A stretch of DNA of 64,000 nt from positions 248,001 to 312,000 of the forward strand of contig JARFXO010000001.1 of assembly GCA_029194665.1 (NCBI GenBank), in the 5' to 3' direction. The translations under genes were made by a program, and so were the position numbers. Source of the stretch: Nitrospira sp. (lineage in GTDB: Bacteria > Nitrospirota > Nitrospiria > Nitrospirales > Nitrospiraceae). The stretch's first letter is position 1. Every line of letters begins with the position of its first letter. Shown here in pieces: positions 36,107 through 44,601 of the stretch. Under the pieces are notes generated by a model that did no database searches, was not told where the DNA came from, and saw only the letters and a list, made by a program, of their open reading frames with translations.

Positions 36107-38065
36107 TTAGGGCTCAAGGTCCTGGGCAAGACGGAAGCCAATGCTGTTGCTCCGGCCGCCGGCATTGTCCCTGCTCCGGTTCGACGCACGCAGGCTCTCC
36201 GGTTCGTTGCCCCAGGAACCGCCACGGATCACGCGCCGGCCGCAGTCGCCGCCATTCGTCCCTAACCGGGCCGATCCATCAGTCGGTGCGTTCTTGTAAG
36301 AGTTGTGCCAGCAATCTTCCACCCATTCCCATACATTCCCGCTCATGTCATAGAGCCCCAGCGCGTTGGGCTTCTTGGTACCGACTGGCTCTGTTTTCGC
36401 TGCGTTATACACTGCATAATCAGGTAACTGCGTCTCCTCGGAGGTTCCTGCCCAAATATGGTCCTCCTTCTTGGCGATGCTACGAGCTGCATATTCCCAT
36501 TCCGATTCCGTCGGCAGGCGGTACCGTTTGCCGGTTTGCTTGGACAACCAGTCCGCATAGTCCTTCGCGTCCAGCCACGACACACTGATCACCGGCCGCC
36601 GGCCACGGCCCCAATATTCATCATGGGGCACCGGCCGCTTGGCGGTCAAGGCGAACCGCTTGTATTCGTCAAACGTGACCTCAGATTTCCCCATCGCAAA
36701 CGGTTTGACTGTCACCTTGTGGACTGGTTGCTCGTCGTTCCTGCCTCGTCCATGCGTGTCACCCTGTTCAACTGTGCCGCCGGGAACAGTTTCCATCTGC
36801 GGGGTCATATGGATGCTCATGAACGTTGATTGCGCCATCAGTATCCCACCTTCGACCGTCAAGGCTTCCTTCCACAACCAGGCGCCGATGGCACCCGCCA
36901 GAAGGATCAACAACCCTGCAACCAATAGGCTCACTTGGGCAATGCGTTTTGCCCTATGAGCTTCCTTTGCTTGAATATCCGCGGCCCTGCTGCTTTCGGC
37001 TGCTTGAGTCTTGGCCTCCGCAATCTTCGCCACGCTTGCTGCTTGCGGCGGTTCACTCCAAGGATTGTCGCCATTGATCGCCCTTTCGCACAACGACTGG
37101 TAGCTGCGCGTAATCGATAGAGCATCTCCACTGCGCTCGACCAAGGCACCAATTTCTTCCCCATATGCGTAGGCAGGTACATGCGGTACCTGGATTTCGT
37201 CGAAATACCCGGATAGATCACATTGCGATAGGTGGTACACCTCTTTAAATAGCTTCTCAAAAAGCGGCTGGTAACCCTCGATGCCGGCCCGAAGATCGCC
37301 GAAGCGCCATGCATCACGACGCCTCGGCTCCGAGATGTCAATCCTGGAAGGAAGTGGAAACACTAGCAGGGGTCTTAGATCATCAGACTGGCGTCGGTAG
37401 CGGGTCGCCCTTCTCACCTGATCAATGACTCCGGTCAGACTTTGTCGGTTAGGCGTAAAGACCACAACCAGTTTCTCCGGCATGAGCGTGGTACAGATGC
37501 CGCTGATGTCGGTGAGGCCGGTGCGGGAGTCAATCAAGACATACCGGTAGCGCCCCGCCAGGTGCTCGGCAAAGAGTTGGATTAGCAGGGGCGATCGGTT
37601 AAAGATGTTTTCCCAATCGAACGTGTTGACCCGCGTTGAATATTCGGGATCGAAGCGACCGGCCCTCATCAGGCTCAAGTACGGAATGCTAGTATGAACC
37701 ACATAGTCATCGAGCTGAACGCCCTTCAGGCAACGAATTGCTCTCTCGGTCGCCTCTTCGTCAGTCTCCGGCGGCCCATCGGGAGTTTGCTGATCAAACG
37801 TCATAAAGAGATCAATCAGGCCAGGCAATTCGTCAAACGGACGCCTGATGTTCTTCGACTCCGCCACCTCTTCGGAGAATCTGCCCTGAAAGAAGCGGTG
37901 CAGTCCTGGAGCCTCCAAGTCCCAATCGACCATCAGGATGCCCTTGCCCTGTGTTTGTTGGGAAGCCAACAAGCACGCAACATTAGCAAGAGCCATGGAC
38001 CGACCGGTGCCGCCCTTATAAGAGTAAAACGTGATGATCTCGCCTGAGCCGTCTTTCTTGCTCAT
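36107..38065 (-). CDS. KGG-type ATPase fused to an FGE/C-type-lectin domain, candidate DGR target protein
   Basis: The protein has 652 residues. Residues 1-330 are a MinD/ParA-like ATPase with a variant P-loop, SYKGGTGRSMALANVA (Arg where Lys is usual), then MVDWDLEAPGLHRF and YVLIDSRTGLTDISGI. One membrane segment follows at about 380-400 (SLLVAGLLILLAGAIGAWLW). The C-terminal 240 residues are a formylglycine-generating-enzyme-like domain (MVPGG-type start, RLPTESEWEYAAR, LGLYDMSGNVWEWVEDCW, RVIRGGSWGN), a C-type-lectin fold that DGRs often diversify. It overlaps the TIR gene (ATGA), so both are coupled. The likely job is recognition by the lectin-like part and signalling through the ATPase and TIR; this is inferred. 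Confidence 0.85.
   Translation of the reverse strand: MSKKDGSGEIITFYSYKGGTGRSMALANVACLLASQQTQGKGILMVDWDLEAPGLHRFFQGRFSEEVAESKNIRRPFDELPGLIDLFMTFDQQTPDGPPETDEEATERAIRCLKGVQLDDYVVHTSIPYLSLMRAGRFDPEYSTRVNTFDWENIFNRSPLLIQLFAEHLAGRYRYVLIDSRTGLTDISGICTTLMPEKLVVVFTPNRQSLTGVIDQVRRATRYRRQSDDLRPLLVFPLPSRIDISEPRRRDAWRFGDLRAGIEGYQPLFEKLFKEVYHLSQCDLSGYFDEIQVPHVPAYAYGEEIGALVERSGDALSITRSYQSLCERAINGDNPWSEPPQAASVAKIAEAKTQAAESSRAADIQAKEAHRAKRIAQVSLLVAGLLILLAGAIGAWLWKEALTVEGGILMAQSTFMSIHMTPQMETVPGGTVEQGDTHGRGRNDEQPVHKVTVKPFAMGKSEVTFDEYKRFALTAKRPVPHDEYWGRGRRPVISVSWLDAKDYADWLSKQTGKRYRLPTESEWEYAARSIAKKEDHIWAGTSEETQLPDYAVYNAAKTEPVGTKKPNALGLYDMSGNVWEWVEDCWHNSYKNAPTDGSARLGTNGGDCGRRVIRGGSWGNEPESLRASNRSRDNAGGRSNSIGFRLAQDLEP
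36125..36226 (-). other. Candidate DGR variable region at the end of the FGE domain
   Basis: The codons encode RGGSWGNEPESLRASNRSRD, then NAGGRSNSIGFRLAQ. In DGR targets of this type the variable region begins at RGGSW and ends at GFRLA. Here the likely variable codons are AGC, GGC, GAC or AAC, as expected if a template rich in AAC had undergone mostly A-to-G changes. No second copy (template repeat) is visible in the window. Confidence 0.5.
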
Positions 38066-38697
38066 GACTGTGGCTCACGTCCTGGAAAGACAGCCCGAGG
38101 CCGTTGGGCAGGCGACCTCCACGTCGGGATCTCGTTTTCGGAAGGAAGGCGGAAATTGATGCAGTCGCTACACAGTTCAATACCCGATGCCTCAAATGAG
38201 GACACGTGTTCGTAAATAGCCTTGGCGATCTTCTCAATCTCCGTTATGTATTGTGGGTTCTTGCTGATGTCCGTGTCAGCAGTGGTGAACCGAGTGAAGT
38301 CACAATAGTGCCGATGCGCCTTAATCTCGTCTGGGAGTTTGGCTGGATCGCCTCTGAAAATGATCGGAATGATCATCCCGTGTGCCGGCGACCACGCACT
38401 GCCCAATTTGGCTCTGCGCTCTTGCTCAACCAGCCTCATGCCTTCAAACTCCCGTACACAGTAACTGTGCCGCTCATACCTCGGGGAGTACACGACGATC
38501 ATGCATACACTCTTGCAAATCACCGATGCCAACTCCTCGTTGTACTGGTAGCCCGGCTTTAAGCGGTCCTCGTCGATATAGACCTCCTCGTCCATGTACG
38601 GTTCGAGATAGCTCTTTAAGGCTTGCTTGAGCTGGCTGATAAAAGCCTTCGTTAAGTCGTGCTGTCCGTGACAGTAGCTGATGAAGCAGGCGTACAT
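38062..38697 (-). CDS. TIR-domain protein
   Basis: The 211-residue protein has no signal peptide. It begins MYACFISYCHGQHDLTKAFI, the TIR box 1 pattern (FISY), with IDEDRLKPGYQYNEEL and SVCMIVVYSPRYERHSYC as later TIR strands and YCVREFEGM near the catalytic Glu region. Bacterial TIR domains often break down NAD+ or make cyclic nucleotide signals in anti-phage defence; I cannot tell activity from sequence. The C-terminal 40 residues (CSDCINFRLPSENEIPTW) are outside the domain. GGAGGAAAG precedes the ATG; the stop overlaps the ATPase start. Confidence 0.85.
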   Translation of the reverse strand: MYACFISYCHGQHDLTKAFISQLKQALKSYLEPYMDEEVYIDEDRLKPGYQYNEELASVICKSVCMIVVYSPRYERHSYCVREFEGMRLVEQERRAKLGSAWSPAHGMIIPIIFRGDPAKLPDEIKAHRHYCDFTRFTTADTDISKNPQYITEIEKIAKAIYEHVSSFEASGIELCSDCINFRLPSENEIPTWRSPAQRPRAVFPGREPQS

Positions 38698-38716
38698 GGC
38701 TTTCCTCCGGTGAGAC

Positions 38717-38878
38717 TCACCTGTATTCGTTTAGACATTTATCCACCGGTCGCTGATCCGCCGCGATATACTCTTCCATCGCAGTGACCTGATGACCGGC
38801 CTTGCGCAGCGCCTCGTAGACCACAGTTCTGTAGTCTATGAGGTCATCGTAAGTTGAGGAGAGATAGATCGTAACCAT
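38717..38878 (-). CDS. DUF4062 domain stub
   Basis: ATG 38878 follows AGGAGACGACC. The 53-residue product reads MVTIYLSSTYDDLIDYRTVV, then YEALRKAGHQVTAMEEYIAA and DQRPVDKCLNEYR. This is the N-terminal half of DUF4062, a Rossmann-like domain often fused to STAND ATPases, TIR or CHAT domains in conflict proteins. The second half (usually starting DVAACDLYVGI) is missing and a stop follows. It may be a broken domain or a deliberate short form; it starts the operon 20 bases ahead of the TIR gene. Confidence 0.6.
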   Translation of the reverse strand: MVTIYLSSTYDDLIDYRTVVYEALRKAGHQVTAMEEYIAADQRPVDKCLNEYR

Positions 38879-39031
38879 TGGTCGTCTCCTCAACCACAGC
38901 AATGCCAATGCCTGCCATGCAAAAACCGGAACACAGGAGCGCGACTCACGCAAAGTCGATGGCCACAGAGTGAACGGAGATGGATTGATGATGTGGAGAC
39001 AACGGCGATGGGAAGGGTGATCGCCATAATT

Positions 39032-39071
39032 GGTATCAGATCAGATACAGAAATGTATCCGTAGAGATACC
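39032..39071 (-). promoter_or_regulatory. Clustered GTATC/GATAC inverted repeats upstream of the TIR operon
   Basis: GGTATC (39032), GATAC (39044), GTATCC (39055) and GATACC (39066) form interlocked inverted repeats about 160 bases upstream of the DUF4062 start. They could be an operator or a small hairpin. No clear promoter boxes can be assigned. Confidence 0.25.
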
Positions 39072-39135
39072 ATAGGTAGGACATTCCATGCTAGTCTACG
39101 CACTGCATGACCACATGGCTTTCTGCGCAGGCTGG

Positions 39136-39179
39136 TGAAAACAAAACGGGCGGCGTCCCTTTCGGGAGGCCGCCCGTTT
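39136..39179 (-). terminator. Intrinsic terminator of the 39197-39859 gene
   Basis: On the minus strand AAACGGGCGGC pairs with GCCGCCCGTTT around a CCTCCCGAAAGGGA centre, which itself can form a small stem, and the stem is followed by TTGTTTTC. It lies 18 bases after the stop of the exported-protein gene. Confidence 0.8.
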
Positions 39180-39196
39180 GCATCTGGGAGATGCCT

Positions 39197-39859
39197 TCAG
39201 TGCGGTCGATTATACTGAGCGGTCCATGGAACGAGACCGCCGAGAGTTTTCCCTCCCGGAAGCATCACATCGTACTGCATCCCGACGTTACTCCCATCGG
39301 GAGAAACCGGCGACGTGTTAAGATCTTGCTTGGCTGCTGCGCAAGGCTTATCGTATTCACTCTTCCCGACACAATCCTTGAGCCGAAGCGCGGACATGCT
39401 CACCGGCTTGCCCATTGAGCCGGACACCTCGGGAATCTTCTTCACCGATGAAATCACCCGATGATTCTGCTCAGTCTCTGTCACAACGAATTCGATCAAA
39501 TCCGTCGTACTGCCTGGGGGAACTTCTTTTGCTGCTGCCGGCCCGGCATGAGACCGGCCCATCTTCTTCAACTCTTGCCATGCGGACTTATCGGCATAGA
39601 ACTTCACATTTTTCCCCGGATGAACTTTTTGCCAGAACAAGCCGCTCTCGGCATTCCCGCCGAATACGGCGATGTTGATCCACACTGCTTCATCGTAGGG
39701 ATCAAGCACGATCACCCGACCTTGAAGCGTGGTCGGTTTGCTCATATCGCCCCACTCGAATCGCTCTTGAAATGATTCAATGGCCGAGGCAGTCGAACCC
39801 ATACCGACGACCAGCGCAACGGCTGCCAGAACGGCTGCACCTCGCTTCTGCAACATCAT
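39197..39859 (-). CDS. Exported protein, unknown function
   Basis: ATG 39859 follows AAGGAGGACGTGATC. The 220-residue product has a signal peptide (MMLQKRGAAVLAAVALVVGM, cleavage near ASA-IE). The mature part has a TTLQGRVIVLDPYDEAVWIN strand region, likely an OB or small beta domain, and two Cys in a pair-like setting (LKDCVGKSEYDKPC). I know no function. It shares the short TLQGRV motif and an exported layout with the gene just upstream, so they probably work together. Confidence 0.7.
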   Translation of the reverse strand: MMLQKRGAAVLAAVALVVGMGSTASAIESFQERFEWGDMSKPTTLQGRVIVLDPYDEAVWINIAVFGGNAESGLFWQKVHPGKNVKFYADKSAWQELKKMGRSHAGPAAAKEVPPGSTTDLIEFVVTETEQNHRVISSVKKIPEVSGSMGKPVSMSALRLKDCVGKSEYDKPCAAAKQDLNTSPVSPDGSNVGMQYDVMLPGGKTLGGLVPWTAQYNRPH

Positions 39860-39901
39860 GATCACGTCCTCCTTCAACAACATCTTCGACATTGAGAGTG
39901 G

Positions 39902-40414
39902 CTATTCCTTAATCACCTTGAAGCCGGTGATGGTTCTGCCGTCCAGCGTGACCTCCATGGCGACCAATTCTTGAGAGGCCTTGATGATTTGGTCCATCAG
40001 CGCCTTATCCTTGACCGCCAGACGGACCGTCGAGGCCGCATGGTACCAGCCTGAATAGGTTGAATTTTTCTCACTGCCACCGGTAAAACCCCAGGCACAA
40101 CAGCTGAACAACGGGTCAGGTGGCTTCACGTCGAAGGTCGTTGATGATCGGCCCGCAGGCGTGCCCGATCCCGGCTCTCCAGTATTCCAATATTGAATCC
40201 CGAACAGGAGTTCTCCATCCGGGTTATCCGCCCACTGCGACCAGACACGACCTTGCAGCGTCTTGGCCGCGGCTTCAGCCTTCAGCGGTTTTCCTCCAAC
40301 CACTGCGTCGGCGAGGCCTAAGTGCTCTATGTCGGCAGCTAGGGAGACCCCGGTCGCTAGCAAGCCGAACCCCGAAAACACCGTCACGGCAGCTAGAATG
40401 ACAGCCCTTTTCAT
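39902..40414 (-). CDS. Exported protein, unknown function
   Basis: ATG 40414 follows AAGGAGGGAAACGT, better than the first ATG at 40435. The signal peptide is MKRAVILAAVTVFSGFGLLA with cleavage near SLA-AD. The 170-residue protein has the motif KTLQGRVWSQWADNPDGELL, then PLFSCCAWGFTGG with adjacent Cys, and a C-terminal helix and strand (LMDQIIKASQELVAMEVTLD). It is 43 bases upstream of the other exported protein on the same strand. Confidence 0.7.
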   Translation of the reverse strand: MKRAVILAAVTVFSGFGLLATGVSLAADIEHLGLADAVVGGKPLKAEAAAKTLQGRVWSQWADNPDGELLFGIQYWNTGEPGSGTPAGRSSTTFDVKPPDPLFSCCAWGFTGGSEKNSTYSGWYHAASTVRLAVKDKALMDQIIKASQELVAMEVTLDGRTITGFKVIKE

Positions 40415-40715
40415 ACGTTTCCCTCCTTGCATCAAATTTGAGCCCGATAGTCTGAGACGTTATCCGTCCTCGATTCTGAAGTCGCTCAATCAAAGATTTT
40501 GCAAAGCTTTTGGGGAATTCACGTTCTCCACTAGCCTCCACCCAAACAGAAACGGGAAGCTGTCCAACCGGCACGGGAACGGTACTGAAACGGCGATGTC
40601 CTGTCAAGGACATGTTCGATGGATTCTAATGTAAAGAAATTCGCGTCACGATGTCAATGAATATGAATCCGTCGTGAAATGCCCATGAAACGGAGCCTAT
40701 GGGCATCAAAGACGG

Positions 40716-41981
40716 TTACGAAAAGCTTGCGTTCAACTCCCGCACTTGCCGGGAGGAAAGAGGACCCAATCCGGTCAACGCGATGCGGTCATGGACGAAC
40801 AAGCGCTGGGCGGTGTGAAATACTTGCTGCTCGGTCACGCCGTCGATCTCCATCATCAGATCCTCCAGCGTCGTATGGGTCCCGGCAATCAGCTCATCCT
40901 TGGCAAGCTTGTTCATCCGACTATGTGAGCTTTCCAGACTCAGCATGAGGCTGCCTTTCATCTGATCCTTCGTGCGTTTGAGTTCGTGACCATCGAGACC
41001 ATGTCTGGTCAGTTTTCGAATTTCACGGTGGACCAAATCCAGGACGCGCTCAACCTCTCGTGCTCGAATTCCAACGTAGACCGTAATGGTACCGCCGTCG
41101 GAATAGCCGGACAGAAAGGAGTAAATCGAATAGGACAAGCCTCGTTTCTCTCGGACCTCTTGAAAAAGCCGGGAACTGACGCTGCCGCCGAGCACCGCGT
41201 TCAGCGCATAGACCGCATAGCGGTCCTTATGACCCGCTTCAACGCCCTCGAATCCCACACAGAGGTGAACCTGTTCCAACGGCTTCTGTTTCATCATCAC
41301 GCCACCCTGGAGTTCAGGAGGCCACCGTTTGCGATGCAGGTAGCTTGAGGACTTGCGATACCGACCAAAGGTACGAGCCATGGTTTTTTCAAGCTGATAT
41401 GGATCAAAATTCCCCGCGACCGCCACCACGATTTCTTCCGGACGGTAATGGGCGTCGATATAGTCGAGGAGATTCGACCGGTTCATCCGAACGATGGTGG
41501 ATTCGTACCCCAAGATAGGCCGGCTCAAGGGATGTCGCCCCATCACCAACTTGGTATGAAGTTCCTGGACCAGATCCTCCGGGTCATCTTGAACCATGCG
41601 GATTTCTTCAAGCACCACCTGCTTCTCTTTTTCCATTTCGTTCCGACCCAGACGAGATCGCAGGAACAGATCCGACAGCAGATCCAACGCCTTGGGCAAG
41701 TGCTGATCCAAGACCTTGACGTAGAACGTCGTCGTTTCACGTGTCGTGAAGGCGTTCATCTCGCCTCCCAACGAATCGATTTCTCGCGAGATATCCGTCG
41801 CCGAACGGGTAGCCGTTCCCTTGAAGAACATGTGTTCAATGAAGTGCGAATACCCGGCCTCTGCGGGACTTTCATCGCGAGAGCCCGTATTGACCCAGAT
41901 ACCGATCGTCACGGATTTAAGGGTCGGAATGCGCTCAGTGACCAAGCGAATTCCGTTATCGAGGATGAGCTTGCGGTACAA
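40716..41981 (-). CDS. M16-family zinc peptidase (processing-peptidase-like)
   Basis: The 421-residue protein has the inverted zinc motif HFIEH (SHFIEHMFFKGT) near residue 46 and the downstream Glu in the conserved ENTTFY-like region (FTTRETTTFYVKVL). The start YRKLILDNGIRLVTERIP and GIWVNTGSRDES are typical of bacterial PqqL/mitochondrial-processing-like peptidases. It is 3 bases after the pnp stop and is the last gene of the cluster, an arrangement also seen in Bacillus and other phyla. The substrate is unknown. Confidence 0.93.
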   Translation of the reverse strand: MYRKLILDNGIRLVTERIPTLKSVTIGIWVNTGSRDESPAEAGYSHFIEHMFFKGTATRSATDISREIDSLGGEMNAFTTRETTTFYVKVLDQHLPKALDLLSDLFLRSRLGRNEMEKEKQVVLEEIRMVQDDPEDLVQELHTKLVMGRHPLSRPILGYESTIVRMNRSNLLDYIDAHYRPEEIVVAVAGNFDPYQLEKTMARTFGRYRKSSSYLHRKRWPPELQGGVMMKQKPLEQVHLCVGFEGVEAGHKDRYAVYALNAVLGGSVSSRLFQEVREKRGLSYSIYSFLSGYSDGGTITVYVGIRAREVERVLDLVHREIRKLTRHGLDGHELKRTKDQMKGSLMLSLESSHSRMNKLAKDELIAGTHTTLEDLMMEIDGVTEQQVFHTAQRLFVHDRIALTGLGPLSSRQVRELNASFS

Positions 41982-41984
41982 GTC

Positions 41985-44102
41985 TTATCCGCTCGCTGAA
42001 TCTTTTGCGCCGCTTCCCGTCGGCGCAGGGATGGTTTCCTTCCGGCTGAGCCGGATCTTGCCTTGCTTGTCGATCTCCAGCACTTTCACGAGAATCTGAT
42101 CGCCCTCGGCCACCTCGTCGGCTACGGCTTTCACGCGGTGATGCGCCAATTGCGAGATGTGAACTAATCCATCCGTACCAGGCAACACTTCCACGAATGC
42201 CCCAAAGTCCATAATCTTTCTCACCGTCCCCATATAGACCTTCCCGACTTCAACTTCCTCGGTCAAGCGGTTGATGATTTCCTTGGCTTTTTGCAACGAC
42301 TCGCCATCCGCAGAGGCGATGGTCACAATACCGGTGTCCTCAACGTTGATTTTGACGCCACAGTCGGCCTGGATCCCTCGAATGGTTTTTCCGCCCTGAC
42401 CGATAATGTCCCGAATCTTATCCTGCTTGACCTTCATCGTGTAGATGCGAGGCGCGAACGCCGACAGGTCGGTGCGGGGACCCGCAAGCCCTTTGGACAT
42501 GCGGTCGAGAATGTGGAGGCGCCCCGTGCGGGCCTGTTCCAAGGCCTGTTGCATCAACGCCGTGGTGATGCCGCCGATCTTGATGTCCATTTGAAGCGCC
42601 GTCACGCCGTTCTTGGTTCCGCATACCTTAAAGTCCATATCGCCAAGATGATCTTCAAGGCCAAGTATGTCCGACAGGATAATGACGTCGTCCCCTTCTT
42701 TGATCAACCCCATGGCGATGCCGGCGACCGGTTCCTTGATAGGCACTCCGGCGTCCATCATGGCCAGCGTTCCACCACACACGGTTGCCATCGATGAAGA
42801 CCCATTTGATTCCAGAATTTCAGAAACAATCCGTAAGGTGTAAGGAAACACATCTTTGTTCGGAATCACAGGCTTCAACGCCCGTTCAGCCAAGGCTCCG
42901 TGCCCGACCTCACGCCTTCCTGGAGAGCGGAGCGGCCGCGCCTCACCAACGCTGAAGGGCGGGAAATTGTAGTGCAGCATGAATGTCCTGGTGTACTCGC
43001 CTTCCAAGGCGTCGATGCGCTGCTCATCGTCGGTCGTCCCGAGCGTCACCACTGCCAAGCTCTGTGTTTCGCCCCTGGTAAAGATCGCGGAACCATGCGC
43101 GCGCGGCAGGGCACCGACCTCGCAGGTGATCGGCCTGATGTCGGCTGGGCCGCGGCCGTCGGCGCGTGTACGATTTTCTAAAATCATCTTCCGGACTTCC
43201 GTATATTCCAATTGATGGAACACAATCTTGATATGCCGCTCCCTCGAGGGATCATCCGGCTTCTTCAGCTTTTCAATCGCGTCGGCCAGAACGTGGTCCA
43301 ACCGCTCCTGTCTGGCTGTCTTATTGGCAATCATGATGGCGTCGCGAATCGGTTGTGCCACCAACGTCTTGATCTCGGCTTGCAGCGCAGAGTCGATCGA
43401 CTCCGCAATAACCTCCCGTTTCGCCCTCCCGACTTTCTTGGCCAATTCATCGATCTTCTGCACGATCTTCTTAATCTCGACGTGAGCCAATTCCAGAGCC
43501 TCGAGCATCGTCTGCTCGGGCAATTCATTGGCTCCTGCCTCCACCATCATCACCGCGTCCGCCGTACCTGCCACTACCAGATGCAGCTCACTCTGCTCCA
43601 TGGTTTCGAGGTCAGGATTGACGACAAGCCGGCCGTTGACCCGACCGATCCTCACTCCCGCGACGGGCCCATTAAAAGGAATGTTCGACACAGCGAGGGC
43701 GGCTGATGCCGCCGTGATGCCGATGACATCGGAAGAACCGGTCTTATCCGCCGAGAGGACCGAGGCAATGACCTGTGTTTCGAAGTAATAGCCTTCCGGA
43801 AAGAGTGGACGAAGCGGGCGATCGATCAAGCGGCTCGTCAGAACTTCTTTCTCAGCCGGTCGACCTTCGCGTTTGAAGTACCCCCCGGGAATTTTCCCGG
43901 CAGCATAGGCCTTTTCCTGGTAGTCGACGGTCAACGGAAGAAAATCTATACCCGGCTTGGCAGTTTGCGCGGCCACGGCCGTCGCCAGGACGACGGTGTC
44001 GCCGTACGAGGCCCAAATTGATCCATCAGCTTGTTTGGCGACACGACCGGTTTCGAGACGGAGTGTCCGACCTGCAATATCGATTTCTACGACCTGTATC
44101 AT
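41985..44102 (-). CDS. pnp: Polyribonucleotide nucleotidyltransferase (PNPase)
   Basis: PNPase degrades RNA from the 3' end with phosphate. The 705-residue protein has two RNase PH domains (YQEKAYAAGKIPGGYFKREG and TRTFMLHYNFPPFSVGE, GRREVGHGALAERAL), a KH domain (DIIGQGGKTIRGIQ) and an S1 domain (GKVYMGTVRKIMDFGAFVEV). It follows rpsO with a 213-base gap containing an AAGTTGAA/TTCACTTTC-type repeat; a separate promoter may lie there. Confidence 0.97.
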   Translation of the reverse strand: MIQVVEIDIAGRTLRLETGRVAKQADGSIWASYGDTVVLATAVAAQTAKPGIDFLPLTVDYQEKAYAAGKIPGGYFKREGRPAEKEVLTSRLIDRPLRPLFPEGYYFETQVIASVLSADKTGSSDVIGITAASAALAVSNIPFNGPVAGVRIGRVNGRLVVNPDLETMEQSELHLVVAGTADAVMMVEAGANELPEQTMLEALELAHVEIKKIVQKIDELAKKVGRAKREVIAESIDSALQAEIKTLVAQPIRDAIMIANKTARQERLDHVLADAIEKLKKPDDPSRERHIKIVFHQLEYTEVRKMILENRTRADGRGPADIRPITCEVGALPRAHGSAIFTRGETQSLAVVTLGTTDDEQRIDALEGEYTRTFMLHYNFPPFSVGEARPLRSPGRREVGHGALAERALKPVIPNKDVFPYTLRIVSEILESNGSSSMATVCGGTLAMMDAGVPIKEPVAGIAMGLIKEGDDVIILSDILGLEDHLGDMDFKVCGTKNGVTALQMDIKIGGITTALMQQALEQARTGRLHILDRMSKGLAGPRTDLSAFAPRIYTMKVKQDKIRDIIGQGGKTIRGIQADCGVKINVEDTGIVTIASADGESLQKAKEIINRLTEEVEVGKVYMGTVRKIMDFGAFVEVLPGTDGLVHISQLAHHRVKAVADEVAEGDQILVKVLEIDKQGKIRLSRKETIPAPTGSGAKDSASG

Positions 44103-44315
44103 CTATGGTCTCCTCTGGTTAGATCCACAGATGCCCACTGAGATACGCTCAACCGCAAGCGACAAGTTAAAAAGTTGAAGGTCAGAGGCTCCTGGGGAAC
44201 TTGATAACTTTTCACTTTCACACGGCGCGGTGCGCGTGAGCGCATGTCGGTGTTCATCTGTGGCACATCCGAATGATGCTGTGTCGGCGGAAAATGCCGC
44301 TGTTGGTACGACCGG

Positions 44316-44585
44316 TTATTTGCGAATGCCGAGTCGATCGATCACCGTTCGGTAACGAGCGTCATCGACATCGCGGAGATAGTCCAGCAACCGTCGTCTG
44401 CGTCCGACCAGTTGCAACAACCCACGCCGCGAGTGGTGATCCTTTTTATGGCTCTTGAAATGCTCGGTGAGATACGTAATCCGGGTGGTCAACACGGCAA
44501 TCTGCACCTCCGGCGATCCGGAATCCTTGTCATGCTGCCGATATTGCTTGATGAGTTCACCCTTTGCTTCTTTCAGTAATGCCAT
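44316..44585 (-). CDS. rpsO: 30S ribosomal protein S15
   Basis: The 89-residue protein has the S15 pattern ([55 protein letters not shown]). It binds 16S rRNA and joins S6-S18 on the platform. It lies 16 bases after truB. The leader is too short for a large S15-binding regulatory RNA unless it overlaps truB. Confidence 0.97.
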   Translation of the reverse strand: MALLKEAKGELIKQYRQHDKDSGSPEVQIAVLTTRITYLTEHFKSHKKDHHSRRGLLQLVGRRRRLLDYLRDVDDARYRTVIDRLGIRK

Positions 44586-44601
44586 ACCTGCTCCTTCCGC
44601 A

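Noticed and set aside
34500-39100. DGR reverse transcriptase or template repeat
   Set aside because: I looked for a YxDD-type RT frame and for a second copy of the FGE 3' end on both strands and found neither. The DGR claim is therefore limited to a target-like locus.
40679-40706. Hairpin ATGCCCAT/ATGGGCAT after the M16 gene as terminator
   Set aside because: The stem has only 8 pairs, a 12-base loop and no T-run on the minus strand, so I do not list it as a terminator.
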